Shown here: positions 1-8,050 of the stretch, in pieces | Layout: every line of letters starts with the position of its first letter | How positions within the stretch are numbered: the first letter of the stretch is position 1 | Assembly: GCA_046347635.1 (NCBI GenBank) | Contig: JAXMFT010000007.1 | Coordinates: forward strand, 62,001 to 126,000 | Source of the DNA: JAGVSZ01 sp019137045 | Lineage (GTDB): Bacteria > Pseudomonadota > Gammaproteobacteria > Burkholderiales > SG8-39 | DNA: 64,000 nt | Direction of reading: 5' to 3' | Made by a program: the position numbers and the translations under genes | The notes under the pieces: generated by a model | Told to the model about the DNA's origin: nothing | Databases searched by the model: none | Seen by the model: the letters and a program-made list of their open reading frames with translations, nothing else

Positions 1-41
1 AAGCCTAGCCAACTGCCCTGCGCGGTGCAACCGCGCGCGCC

Positions 42-779
42 CTAGGATCGTCCGGGCGCAAACGCGGCGGGATCGGCGGCGAAGAGCCGGGCGTTGATGC
101 GCGACTCCCGCGCCGCGATGGTGGCGAGGAATTCGTCCGCGCCGCGCATGCCGCGGAAGGCGGCGAAGCCGCGCGCGAGAAAGTCGTGCAGCGCCCCGAG
201 CCCCGCGGCGTGCGCGGGCCCTTCCATCACCCGCAGCGCGCCGGCGACGAGCGGCTTGCGCGCGAGGCGATCGAGCGCCGCGCCGATCCGCCCCACCAGC
301 CAGATCTGGCGCTCGCGCTCGCTCGCGGCGCCCGCCGCGCGATAGGCCGCGGCGTACGCGTCCTCGGTGAGCGCAAGGGCCTGTGCGCCGGGCTGCTCCC
401 GGCGCAGCGCGGCCGCAAGCCGCTGGTCGAGCGTCTCCGACAGCGCGTCGAGCTCCACCGCGAGCGCGATCGTCTCGAGGGCGGAGGCGGGAAGCACGCG
501 CGCGAGCGTGGGAATGATGCGGCCGACCGCCTCGTCGCGCGCCGAGTAGTCCTTGGGGCCGTACAGGTCGGAGAGGAAGAACGCGGCGGCCGGTCCGTAG
601 CGCGGGCTCGCGAGCAGGTCGGGATAGGTGCGCGCGAGGCGGTCGGCCTGCCACGCGCGCACGAGCAGCCGATCCTGCGCGAGCACCGGGTCGGCGCGCG
701 CGTCTTCGCGCAGCGCGCGCACGCGCGCGAGCCCGTCGCGCAGCCGCTGCGCGGGAGTAGTGGAGGCGCCGCCGCTCAT
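42..779 (-). CDS. Conserved hypothetical protein with FFLSDLYGPKD motif
   Basis: A 245-residue soluble protein with no signal peptide or membrane segment. The most recognisable stretch is FFLSDLYGPKD near residues 67-77, followed by a charged helix-rich region. I recognise this motif from an uncharacterised proteobacterial family, but I know of no assigned function. The protein is almost entirely alpha-helical by composition (rich in Ala, Leu, Arg). It is transcribed divergently from the aldehyde dehydrogenase operon, with about 120 bp between the two starts. Its stop codon lies close to the left edge of the window, so its downstream neighbour is not visible. Confidence 0.75.
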   Translation of the reverse strand: MSGGASTTPAQRLRDGLARVRALREDARADPVLAQDRLLVRAWQADRLARTYPDLLASPRYGPAAAFFLSDLYGPKDYSARDEAVGRIIPTLARVLPASALETIALAVELDALSETLDQRLAAALRREQPGAQALALTEDAYAAAYRAAGAASERERQIWLVGRIGAALDRLARKPLVAGALRVMEGPAHAAGLGALHDFLARGFAAFRGMRGADEFLATIAARESRINARLFAADPAAFAPGRS

Positions 780-861
780 GCGCCGATTATATGTAGCGCC
801 GGGCCGCGCTCGCGCCTGCGCGCGCCGGCCGGATTAGAGACCGGGCTCTACGCGCAGGGAC

Positions 862-867
862 TAGAAT
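862..867 (+). promoter_or_regulatory. Probable -10 box (TAGAAT) of the aldehyde dehydrogenase operon
   Basis: TAGAAT preceded by C, 30 bp before the ATG of the aldehyde dehydrogenase gene. No good -35 hexamer is visible at the usual distance. The same CTAGAAT string recurs ahead of several other operons in this window, which supports it as a genuine -10 element. Confidence 0.4.
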
Positions 868-897
868 CGACCGCGATCCCGCTCTCGTGGCGCGCAC

Positions 898-2331
898 ATG
901 AACGCACCGTCCGCTCCCAACGCCCTGCCCGCCGCGGCGGGACTCGCCGAGCGCTTCGCGGCGCAGCGCGCGGCGTGCGCGCGCGAGCCCTACCCGGACG
1001 CCGCGTCGCGGGACCGGCGCCTCGCGGCGCTCGAGGCGCTGCTGCGCGACCAAGCGGAGGCGATCGCGCGCGCGGTGTCGAGCGACTTCGGGCACCGGTC
1101 GGTGCACGAGACGCGTCTGCTCGAGCTCTTTCCCAGCCTCGAGGCGGTGCGGCACGCGCGCCGCAACCTCCGCCGTTGGATGCGCCCGCAGCGGCGCGCC
1201 ACCTCGCGCTGGTTCCTGCCCGGGCGCTCGTCGGTCCTCGCCCAGCCGCTCGGCGTGGTGGGGATCGTCGTGCCCTGGAACTATCCGGTCTATCTCGCGG
1301 TCGGGCCGCTCGTCGCGGCGCTCGCCGCGGGCAACCGCGCGCTGGTGAAGATGTCGGAGCACGCGCCGGCGACCGCCGCCCTCCTGGACGAGTGCGTGCG
1401 CGCGGCGTTCGCGCCGGACGAGGTCGCCATCGTCACCGGCGACGCCGAGGTCGGGCGGGCATTCGTCGCGCTGCCCTTCGATCACCTGCTCTTCACCGGA
1501 TCGACCGGCGTCGGCCGCGCCGTCATGCGCGCCGCGGCAGAGAACCTGACGCCGGTGACGCTCGAGCTCGGCGGCAAGTCGCCGGCGCTCGTCGCGCCCG
1601 GCTACCCGATCGGGCACGCGGCCGAGCGCATCCTCGTCGGCAAGCTGATGAACGCCGGGCAGACCTGCATCGCGCCCGACTACGCCCTGGTGCCGGAGGG
1701 GCGCGTGCGCGAGTTCGTCGCGGCGGCGCAGGCGGCGGTGGCGGCGGCCTACCCGGACCCGTCGCACTCGCCCGACTACACCTCGATCGTCGACGCGCGT
1801 CACTTCGCGCGCCTGGCGAGCTACGTCGCCGAGGCGCAGGCGCTGGGCGCGGAGGTCGTGACCATGCCTGCGGGCGCCGCGCCCGACCCGGCGCGCCGGC
1901 GGTATCCGCCGACGCTGATCGTCGGCGCGCCGGAGGCGTGCCGCGTGATGCGGGAGGAGATCTTCGGGCCCATCCTGCCGGTCGTGCCCTACGCGGACTT
2001 CGACGCCGCGCTCGCCTACGTCAACGCGCGGCCGCGTCCGCTCGCGCTCTACTGCTTCGACCGCGACGCGGCGCGCGTGCGGCGGGTGCTCACCGAGACC
2101 GTCGCCGGCGGCGTGACGGTGAACGACACGATTCTGCACATCGCGCAGGACGACCTGCCGTTCGGGGGCGTGGGCGCGAGCGGGATGGGCCACTACCACG
2201 GCCGCGACGGCTTTCTCGCGTTCTCCAAGCAGAAGGGCGTGTTCCGCCAGGCGCGGTGGAACGCGATGGCGCTCTTCAAGCCGCCCTACGGGAAGACGTT
2301 CGAGCGCCTGGTCGACTTTCTCCTGCGCTGA
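898..2331 (+). CDS. calB: Coniferyl-aldehyde-type NAD(P)-dependent aldehyde dehydrogenase
   Basis: A 477-aa aldehyde dehydrogenase that oxidises an aldehyde to the carboxylate. Visible landmarks: the PWNYP cofactor-domain motif near residue 125, the ELGGKSP motif with general base Glu223, and the nucleophile Cys257 in NAGQTC. Length and N-terminal layout fit the CalB/coniferyl aldehyde dehydrogenase group, but the substrate here may be a fatty or aromatic aldehyde. Its stop overlaps the ATG of the next gene (TGATG), so it is coupled to the Tat protein and GMC oxidoreductase. That context suggests the pair alcohol to aldehyde to acid. The gene symbol is by family resemblance only. Confidence 0.85.
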   Translation: MNAPSAPNALPAAAGLAERFAAQRAACAREPYPDAASRDRRLAALEALLRDQAEAIARAVSSDFGHRSVHETRLLELFPSLEAVRHARRNLRRWMRPQRRATSRWFLPGRSSVLAQPLGVVGIVVPWNYPVYLAVGPLVAALAAGNRALVKMSEHAPATAALLDECVRAAFAPDEVAIVTGDAEVGRAFVALPFDHLLFTGSTGVGRAVMRAAAENLTPVTLELGGKSPALVAPGYPIGHAAERILVGKLMNAGQTCIAPDYALVPEGRVREFVAAAQAAVAAAYPDPSHSPDYTSIVDARHFARLASYVAEAQALGAEVVTMPAGAAPDPARRRYPPTLIVGAPEACRVMREEIFGPILPVVPYADFDAALAYVNARPRPLALYCFDRDAARVRRVLTETVAGGVTVNDTILHIAQDDLPFGGVGASGMGHYHGRDGFLAFSKQKGVFRQARWNAMALFKPPYGKTFERLVDFLLR

Positions 2332-2843
2332 TGCCGTCGCGGCGCCAGTTCCTCAAGTTCGGGCTCGGCGGCGGCCTGCTGCTCGCCGCCGCGGGCGCCG
2401 CGCGCGCGCAGCGGCCCTTCGTCGCGGCGAGCGGCGCGGAGGCGCTCGCGGTGCTGGATGCGGGCGATCGCGTCGTGCTCGCGGCCATCGTCCCGGCGCT
2501 GCTCGCGGGGACGGGCGAGGCCGCCGGCCAGCTCGACGCCGTGATCGGCAGCGTCGATCGCGCGGTCGCCGGCCTGCCGCCGCATCTCCAGGCCGAGGTG
2601 AAGCAGCTCTTCGCGCTGCTCGGGTCGTGGGTCGGGCGGCGCTGGCTGGCGGGCGTGCGCGCGCCGTGGAGCGAAGCGAGCCGCGCGGAGGTCGCGGCCT
2701 TCCTCGAGCGCTGGCGCTTCAGCGGGTGGCGGCTGCAGCAGCAGGCCTACCAGGCGCTGCACGAGCTCGTCTTCGCGGCGTGGTACGCGCGCCCCGGCAG
2801 CTGGCCCGCGATCGGCTACCCCGGCCCGCCGGAGGTGCGGTGA
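2331..2843 (+). CDS. Tat-exported small subunit associated with GMC oxidoreductase
   Basis: A 170-aa protein starting MPSRRQFLKFG, a textbook twin-arginine signal (RRQFLK) followed by a hydrophobic stretch and an Ala-rich cleavage region ending ARAQ near residue 27. The rest resembles the small third subunit of membrane gluconate/alcohol dehydrogenases, which escorts a folded flavoprotein partner across the membrane. It overlaps the upstream aldehyde dehydrogenase by 1 nt and the downstream GMC gene by 4 nt (GTGA). The GMC protein lacks its own signal, so a hitchhiker export model is reasonable but inferred. Confidence 0.75.
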   Translation: MPSRRQFLKFGLGGGLLLAAAGAARAQRPFVAASGAEALAVLDAGDRVVLAAIVPALLAGTGEAAGQLDAVIGSVDRAVAGLPPHLQAEVKQLFALLGSWVGRRWLAGVRAPWSEASRAEVAAFLERWRFSGWRLQQQAYQALHELVFAAWYARPGSWPAIGYPGPPEVR

Positions 2844-4450
2844 TCCGCGATCCGATCCGCGCGGGAATCGCCGCCGGCTGGAAGGCGACCGATGCGTCGA
2901 CGCTGGAGCGCGACCTCGCGCTCGAGGCCGACGTCGCCATCGTGGGCACGGGGGCCGGCGGCGGGGTCACCGCCGAGATCCTCGCGCAGGCCGGGCTGGA
3001 CGTCGTGCTGGTGGAGGAGGGGCCGCTCAAGAGCTCGTCCGATTTCCGCATGGTCGAGGCGGAGGCCTATCCCCAGCTCTACCAGGAGTCGGCCGCGCGC
3101 AAGACCCTGGACAAGGCGATCACGATCCTGCAGGGACGCAGCGTCGGCGGCTCGACGACGGTCAACTGGACCTCGAGCTTCCGCACGCCGCCGGCGACGC
3201 TCGCGCACTGGCGCGAGCGCTGGGGGCTGCGGGAGTTCACGCCGGAGGCGCTGGCGCCATGGTTCGAGCGCATGGAGCGCCGGCTCGCCGTCGCGACGTG
3301 GACGGTCGCGCCGAACGAGAACAACGCGCTCCTGCGCCGCGGCGCCGACCGGCTCGGGATCGCGACGGCGGCCATCCGCCGCAACGTGAAGGACTGCTGG
3401 AACCTCGGCTACTGCGGCATGGGGTGCCCGACCAACGCGAAGCAGTCGATGCTGGTGACGTGCATTCCGGCGGCGCTCGCGCGCGGCGCGCGCCTCGTCT
3501 ACCGCGCGCGGGCGGGGCGCCTGGCCCTGCGCGGCGGACGTGCCGACGCGCTCGTGTGCCAGGCGCTCGACGCGCGCGGGGTGCAGACGACCGGACGACG
3601 GGTGACGGTACGGGCACGCCATTACGTCGTCGCCGCCGGCGGGATCGGCTCGCCCGCCCTCCTGCTGCGCAGCGGGGCGCCCGATCCGCACCGCGCGCTC
3701 GGCGCGCGCACGTTCCTGCACCCGACCGTCGCGGTCGCGGCGCTGATGCCCGAGCCGGTCGGCGCGTACGCCGGGGCGCCGCAGACGGTCTACTCGGACC
3801 ACTTTCTCGAGGGTGCCGCGGCGGACGGACCGATCGGGTTCAAGCTCGAGGCCGCGCCGCTCCACCCGCTGCTCCTCGGCATGACGCTGCAGGGCTTCGG
3901 CCCGCAGCACGCCGCGCTGATGGAGGCGTTCCCGCACGCGCACGCGCTGATCGCGCTGCTGCGCGACGGCTTCCACCCCGACAGCCCGGGCGGCAACGTG
4001 GGGCTGCGCGACGACGGCTCGCCCGTGCTCGCCTACCCGCTCACCCCGTACCTCTGGGCGGGCGTCCGACGGGCGTACCGCGCGATGGCGGAGATCCAGT
4101 TCGCGGCGGGCGCGCGCGCGGTGCTGCCGCTGCACGAGCGCGCGGCTCCGTACCCGTCGTGGCCGGCCGCGCAGGCGGCGATCGACGCGCTGCCGCTCGC
4201 CCCGCTGCTCGCGCGCGTCATGTCGGCGCACGTGATGGGGGGGTGCGCGATGGCCGATCGCCCCGAGCGCGGGGTGGTCGACCCGCTCGGTCGCCATTTC
4301 CAGCTCGACAACGTCTCGGTGCACGACGGATCGGTGTTCCCGACCAGCCTCGGCGCCAACCCGCAGCTGTCGATCTACGCGCTCGCGGCGCGCAGCGCGG
4401 TCGCGCTCGCCGCGGCGCTGGCGGGCAAGCCGGCCGTGGGCGGCACGTGA
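2840..4450 (+). CDS. GMC-family alcohol oxidoreductase (FAD)
   Basis: A 536-aa flavoprotein. The FAD-binding GTGAGGG motif is at residues 36-42. The segment NLGYCGMGCPTNAKQS near residues 185-200 is typical of long-chain alcohol oxidase/dehydrogenase members of the GMC family. The C-terminal catalytic pair is visible as His464 (in SAHVMGGC) and Asn507 (in GANPQ). Start is GTG at 2840, overlapping the previous stop by 4 nt; the longer open frame upstream is inside the Tat gene. It probably oxidises an aliphatic or aromatic alcohol to the aldehyde used by the calB-like enzyme. Electron acceptor unknown. Confidence 0.85.
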   Translation: MIRDPIRAGIAAGWKATDASTLERDLALEADVAIVGTGAGGGVTAEILAQAGLDVVLVEEGPLKSSSDFRMVEAEAYPQLYQESAARKTLDKAITILQGRSVGGSTTVNWTSSFRTPPATLAHWRERWGLREFTPEALAPWFERMERRLAVATWTVAPNENNALLRRGADRLGIATAAIRRNVKDCWNLGYCGMGCPTNAKQSMLVTCIPAALARGARLVYRARAGRLALRGGRADALVCQALDARGVQTTGRRVTVRARHYVVAAGGIGSPALLLRSGAPDPHRALGARTFLHPTVAVAALMPEPVGAYAGAPQTVYSDHFLEGAAADGPIGFKLEAAPLHPLLLGMTLQGFGPQHAALMEAFPHAHALIALLRDGFHPDSPGGNVGLRDDGSPVLAYPLTPYLWAGVRRAYRAMAEIQFAAGARAVLPLHERAAPYPSWPAAQAAIDALPLAPLLARVMSAHVMGGCAMADRPERGVVDPLGRHFQLDNVSVHDGSVFPTSLGANPQLSIYALAARSAVALAAALAGKPAVGGT

Positions 4451-5409
4451 GCGGAACGCTCGCGCGCGCGCTGCGGCGGCTGCTCGCGCTCGAGCTCGGG
4501 CTCTATCTCCTCGCCGGGTTGTGGCTGGTGCGCGCGCACGGCTGGCGTCCCGTCGCCGCCGTCCTCGCCGCGCTCGCCTGCGCGCTGCTTTGGCGCGCCG
4601 CGTTTACGCTCGCCACGTACGCGCTGGCCTGGTGGTGGCGCAGCCCCGTCCCGCCGCCGCTGCGCGTCGGTCCGCTCCGCTTTCTCGGGCACGTCGCGGC
4701 GGAGACCGCGGCGCTCGGCGTGGCCTACGCGGTGCTCCAGCCCTTCGCGCGCGCCTGGACGGGCGCGGGCGGCGCGGGCGCGCAGCGCGCCCCGCGCCTG
4801 CCGGTGATTCTCGTGCACGGCTACGTCTGCAACGGCGCGATCTGGCGCCCGCTCGCGCGCGTGCTGCGCGCGCGCGGGGAGAGCGTGTGGGCCGCCGACT
4901 ACGAGCCGCTCTACGGGTCGATCGACGGCGCGGTCCCGCAGCTCGCGGCGCAGGTCGACGCGGCCCTGGCGGCGACCGGCCGTACGCGCGCGGTCCTGGT
5001 CGCGCACAGCATGGGCGGCCTGGTCGCGCGCGCGTACCTGCGCGCGCACGGGGGGGCGAAAGTGGCGCGCGTCATCACGCTCGGGACGCCGCACGGCGGC
5101 AGCATGCACGCGCACCTCGGGGCAGGGCGGAACGCGCGCGAGATGGAGCCCGGTTCCGGCTGGCTTACGGCGCTCGCCGCGGACGAGCGCGCGGGGCTCG
5201 CCGCACCCCTGGTCGCGCTCTACTCGCAGCACGACAACTTCGTCGCGCCGCAGGTCGCCGCGGCCCACCCGCGCGCGCGCAACGTCGCGCTCGCCGGGGT
5301 CGGCCACGTCGCGCTGTACCGCTCGCGGGCGGTGCGCGCGATCGTGCTGGCGGAGATCGACGCCGCCAACGCGGCGGCGTCAGAAGTGCAGGCCGCGCAT
5401 CAGGTTTGA
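4447..5409 (+). CDS. Membrane-anchored alpha/beta hydrolase (lipase/esterase-like)
   Basis: A 320-aa protein with two hydrophobic N-terminal segments (about residues 10-30 and 34-62), then an alpha/beta hydrolase domain. The nucleophile elbow is AHSMGG with Ser188, the oxyanion region is LVHGY near residue 120, and the likely catalytic His is His287 in GVGHVALY. The family includes lipases and acylesterases (compare LipA/EstA-type triacylglycerol lipases). It starts at a GTG overlapping the GMC stop by 4 nt, so it is the last gene of this operon. Its end overlaps the convergent FAR gene by 30 nt. Confidence 0.75.
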   Translation: MSGTLARALRRLLALELGLYLLAGLWLVRAHGWRPVAAVLAALACALLWRAAFTLATYALAWWWRSPVPPPLRVGPLRFLGHVAAETAALGVAYAVLQPFARAWTGAGGAGAQRAPRLPVILVHGYVCNGAIWRPLARVLRARGESVWAADYEPLYGSIDGAVPQLAAQVDAALAATGRTRAVLVAHSMGGLVARAYLRAHGGAKVARVITLGTPHGGSMHAHLGAGRNAREMEPGSGWLTALAADERAGLAAPLVALYSQHDNFVAPQVAAAHPRARNVALAGVGHVALYRSRAVRAIVLAEIDAANAAASEVQAAHQV

Positions 5410-7368
5410 CACCGCGATCATGTCGGGCGTCGCGGCGGGCGTGGTCTCGTCCTTCCGGCCCTGCGCCGCAGCCGAATCGGGGAACATGCGGAAGGTCGTG
5501 TTCATGATGATCTGGGCGACGCGCGGGAGCAGCGCGTGCAGCACCTCGCCGAACACGCCCAGCCGCGTCGCGATGCGCACCGGCCGGTACACGATTGCCT
5601 CGACCACCATGTCGGCGGCCTCGTCCGGCGTGAGCGTCGGGACCTGGTTGTAGATCTTGGTGGGCGCGATCATCGGCGTCTTCACCAGCGGCATGTTGAT
5701 GGTGGTGAACTGGATGCCCATGTCGGCGAACTCGGACGCGGCGCAGCGCGTCCAGGCGTCCAGCGCCGCCTTGGACGCCACGTAGGCCGAGAAGCGCGGG
5801 GCGTTGGTGAGCACGCCGATCGAGGAGACGTTGATCACGTGGCCGCGGCGCTTCTTGAGCATCATCGGCAGCAGGCCGAGGGTGATGCGCAGCGCGCCGT
5901 AGTAGTTCACCGACATGGTGCGCTCGAAGTCATGGTAGCGGTCGAACGAGTTCTCGATCGCGCGCCGGATCGAGCGCCCGGCGTTGTTGACCAGGATGTC
6001 CACCCCGCCGTGGTTGTCCTCGAGCTTGCGCACCAGCGCCTCGCACTGGCCCGCGTCGGAGACGTCGGCGGAGTAGGTCACCACCGCGTGGCCCCTGGCG
6101 GCGATCTCCTGCTGCGCGGCGGCGAGCTTCTCCGGGTCGCGCGCGACGAGGATGGTGGTGGCCCCGGCGGCCGCCACCTTGTGCGCGGTGGCGAGCCCGA
6201 TGCCCGATGACCCGCCGGTGATGAGCACCACCTTGCCGCGGACCGTGCCCTTGAGCGTGCGGTCGATCTGGAGGTCGGGGTCGAGGTGGCGCTCCCAGTA
6301 GTCCCACAGGCGCCACGCGTAGGTCTCGAGCGCCGGCACCTCGATGCCCGAGCCCTTCAGCGCCGCGGCGGCCTCGCGGCAGTCGAACCGGGTCGGGTAG
6401 TTGACGAAGGTGAGGATGTCTTCGGGCAGGCCGAGGTCCTTCATCACCGCGCGCTGGATGCGGCGCACCGGCGTGAGCGCCATCAGCCCCTTCTTGACGC
6501 CCTTCGGGATGAAGCCGAAGAGTGCCGCGTTCACGTACAGGGACATGGCCGGCGCATGCCCGGCCTTGGCGAAGGTGTTCAGCACCTCGCCGACGCGCCG
6601 CGGCGACGGATCGACCAGGTGGAAGCACTTCCCGTCCAGCCCCTTCCGGTGCGCGATGTGGTCCATCGCGTCCACCACGAAATCGACCGGGACGAGGTTG
6701 ATGCGTCCCCCCTCCAGGCCGACCGTCGGCATCCAGGGCGGCAGCAGCTGGCGCATGCGCTGGATCAGCTTGAAGAAGTAGTAGGGCCCGTCGATCTTGT
6801 CCATCTCGCCGGAGCGCGAGTCCCCCACCACGATGCCGGGGCGGTACACGCGCCACGGCACCTGGCATTCCCGGCGCACGATCTTCTCCGACTCGTGCTT
6901 GGTGGCGAAGTAGGGATGGTCGAGCCCCTCGGCCTCCTCGAACATGTCCTCGCGGAACACCCCCTCGTAGAGCCCGGCGGCGGCGATCGAGCTCACGTGG
7001 TGAAAGCACTCGGCGCCGATCTCGTTGGCGAACTGGACGGTGTTGCGCGTGCCCTCGATGTTGGCGCTGCGCTGCGAGGCCTCGTCGGCCTTGAGGTCGT
7101 ACACCGCGGCGAGGTGGAAGAAGTGCTTCACCTTGCCGTCGATCTTCCTGCGCTCGGCGGCGGTGATGCCGAGGCCCGGCAGCGCGAGGTCGCCGCGCAC
7201 CGCGACCGCGCGCGACTCGTCCACGCCCCAGTACGCGAGCAGCTCGGCGCAGCGCTTGGCCGAGCGCTCCCGCACCAGGAAGTGGACCACGGTGCCCTTG
7301 CGCGCGAGGATCCTGCGCACGAGACGCTTGCCGATGAAGCCGCTCGCGCCGGTGACGAAGTAGTGCAT
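5380..7368 (-). CDS. Alcohol-forming fatty acyl-CoA reductase, two SDR domains
   Basis: A 662-aa two-domain reductase. The N-terminal extended SDR domain has GASGFIG at residues 7-13 and a YxxxK pair near residue 153. The C-terminal classical SDR domain has TGGSSGIG near residue 385 and SAYVASK with Tyr near 527. Length (662), domain order and long matching stretches agree, from memory, with the characterised Marinobacter enzyme Maqu_2507 (661 aa), which reduces fatty acyl-CoA through the aldehyde to the fatty alcohol. A strong AAGGAGGA ribosome site precedes the ATG. With the wax ester synthase 3.4 kb away, this supplies the alcohol for wax esters. Confidence 0.88.
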   Translation of the reverse strand: MHYFVTGASGFIGKRLVRRILARKGTVVHFLVRERSAKRCAELLAYWGVDESRAVAVRGDLALPGLGITAAERRKIDGKVKHFFHLAAVYDLKADEASQRSANIEGTRNTVQFANEIGAECFHHVSSIAAAGLYEGVFREDMFEEAEGLDHPYFATKHESEKIVRRECQVPWRVYRPGIVVGDSRSGEMDKIDGPYYFFKLIQRMRQLLPPWMPTVGLEGGRINLVPVDFVVDAMDHIAHRKGLDGKCFHLVDPSPRRVGEVLNTFAKAGHAPAMSLYVNAALFGFIPKGVKKGLMALTPVRRIQRAVMKDLGLPEDILTFVNYPTRFDCREAAAALKGSGIEVPALETYAWRLWDYWERHLDPDLQIDRTLKGTVRGKVVLITGGSSGIGLATAHKVAAAGATTILVARDPEKLAAAQQEIAARGHAVVTYSADVSDAGQCEALVRKLEDNHGGVDILVNNAGRSIRRAIENSFDRYHDFERTMSVNYYGALRITLGLLPMMLKKRRGHVINVSSIGVLTNAPRFSAYVASKAALDAWTRCAASEFADMGIQFTTINMPLVKTPMIAPTKIYNQVPTLTPDEAADMVVEAIVYRPVRIATRLGVFGEVLHALLPRVAQIIMNTTFRMFPDSAAAQGRKDETTPAATPDMIAVSNLMRGLHF

Positions 7369-7427
7369 GCCCGGTCCTCCTTCGCTGGGCCCGCGGCGCG
7401 GGGGCGTGGCGGCGCGCGGGGCCGCGG

Positions 7428-7433
7428 ATTATA
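7428..7433 (-). promoter_or_regulatory. Consensus -10 box (TATAAT) upstream of the fatty acyl-CoA reductase
   Basis: On the minus strand this reads TATAAT, about 60 bp upstream of the FAR start codon. No clear -35 hexamer is visible in the GC-rich flank. Confidence 0.4.
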
Positions 7434-7493
7434 AACCTCGCCCCGGCGCGTCCCGGGGAACGGCGGTCGCCGGGGACGCTATTAGGGTGTCGG

Positions 7494-7515
7494 TTCTAGG
7501 CCGTGGCCCTAGAAT
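7494..7515 (+). promoter_or_regulatory. Inverted repeat overlapping the phasin promoter (candidate operator)
   Basis: TTCTAGG (7494-7500), a 7-nt centre, then CCTAGAA (7508-7514): a perfect 7-bp inverted repeat. The right arm overlaps a TAGAAT -10-like box at 7510-7515, about 75 bp before the phasin ATG. CTAG is rare in this DNA, so two copies in a symmetric arrangement are notable. A repressor such as the nearby TetR protein or PhaR could bind here; which one is unknown. Confidence 0.4.
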
Positions 7516-7590
7516 GAAAACCGAGCGCCGGCGGCACGACCGGCGCCGCCGCGGCCCCCGGCCGCCGGCGCAACGAAACGGGAGACGCAC

Positions 7591-8046
7591 ATGGTCAAGA
7601 AGCTCAAGGCGATCGCGGAAGGCGCGGGCGGGAGCCCGCTCGCCGCGACGGTGCGCGAGTCCGCGCAGCAGATCTGGCATGCCGGGCTGGGCGCGTTCGC
7701 CAAGACCCAGGAAGAGGGCGCAAAGGTGTTCGAGGCCCTGGTCAAGGAGGGGCGCACGCTCGAGGCGCGGACGCGGAAGTTCGCCCGGCGCGGGATGGGC
7801 ACCGTCGCAGGCCCGGTCGGCCAGGCCGCGTCCCGGGCCTCGGCGAAGGCGACGGCGACCTGGGACAAGCTCGAGCAGGTGTTCGAGGACCGCGTCGCGC
7901 GCGCGCTCAACCGGCTGGGCGTGCCGACGAACCGGGACATCCAGAACCTCTCGAAGCGGGTGGAAGCGCTGACCGCGAGCGTCCGCCGGCTCGACGGCGC
8001 GCGCGCGAAGGGCGCCCGGAAAGCCGCGCAGCGCGTGAAGAAGTAG
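7591..8046 (+). CDS. Phasin-family granule-associated protein
   Basis: A 151-aa helical protein. The first 60 residues, including QQIWHAGLGAFAKTQEEG, match the PhaI/PhaF-type phasin pattern (amphipathic helix contacting the storage granule). The C-terminal third is Lys/Arg-rich (RAKGARKAAQRVKK), like the DNA-binding tail of PhaF phasins but shorter. It likely coats polyhydroxyalkanoate or other neutral-lipid inclusions. It is followed within 5 nt by a patatin-like lipase. GGGAG at 7580-7584 is a suitable ribosome site. Whether the granule is PHA, wax ester or both cannot be told from sequence. Confidence 0.8.
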   Translation: MVKKLKAIAEGAGGSPLAATVRESAQQIWHAGLGAFAKTQEEGAKVFEALVKEGRTLEARTRKFARRGMGTVAGPVGQAASRASAKATATWDKLEQVFEDRVARALNRLGVPTNRDIQNLSKRVEALTASVRRLDGARAKGARKAAQRVKK

Positions 8047-8050
8047 GCGC

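Noticed and set aside
20..36. Hairpin GCGCGGT-GCA-ACCGCGC just beyond the end of the first gene
   Set aside because: A 7-bp GC stem with a 3-nt loop but no T-run on the minus strand. In DNA this GC-rich it could be chance, so it is not called a terminator.
787..2199. A 470-codon minus-strand frame opposite the aldehyde dehydrogenase
   Set aside because: Antisense shadow with Arg/His-rich composition; the sense frame has catalytic Glu and Cys motifs.
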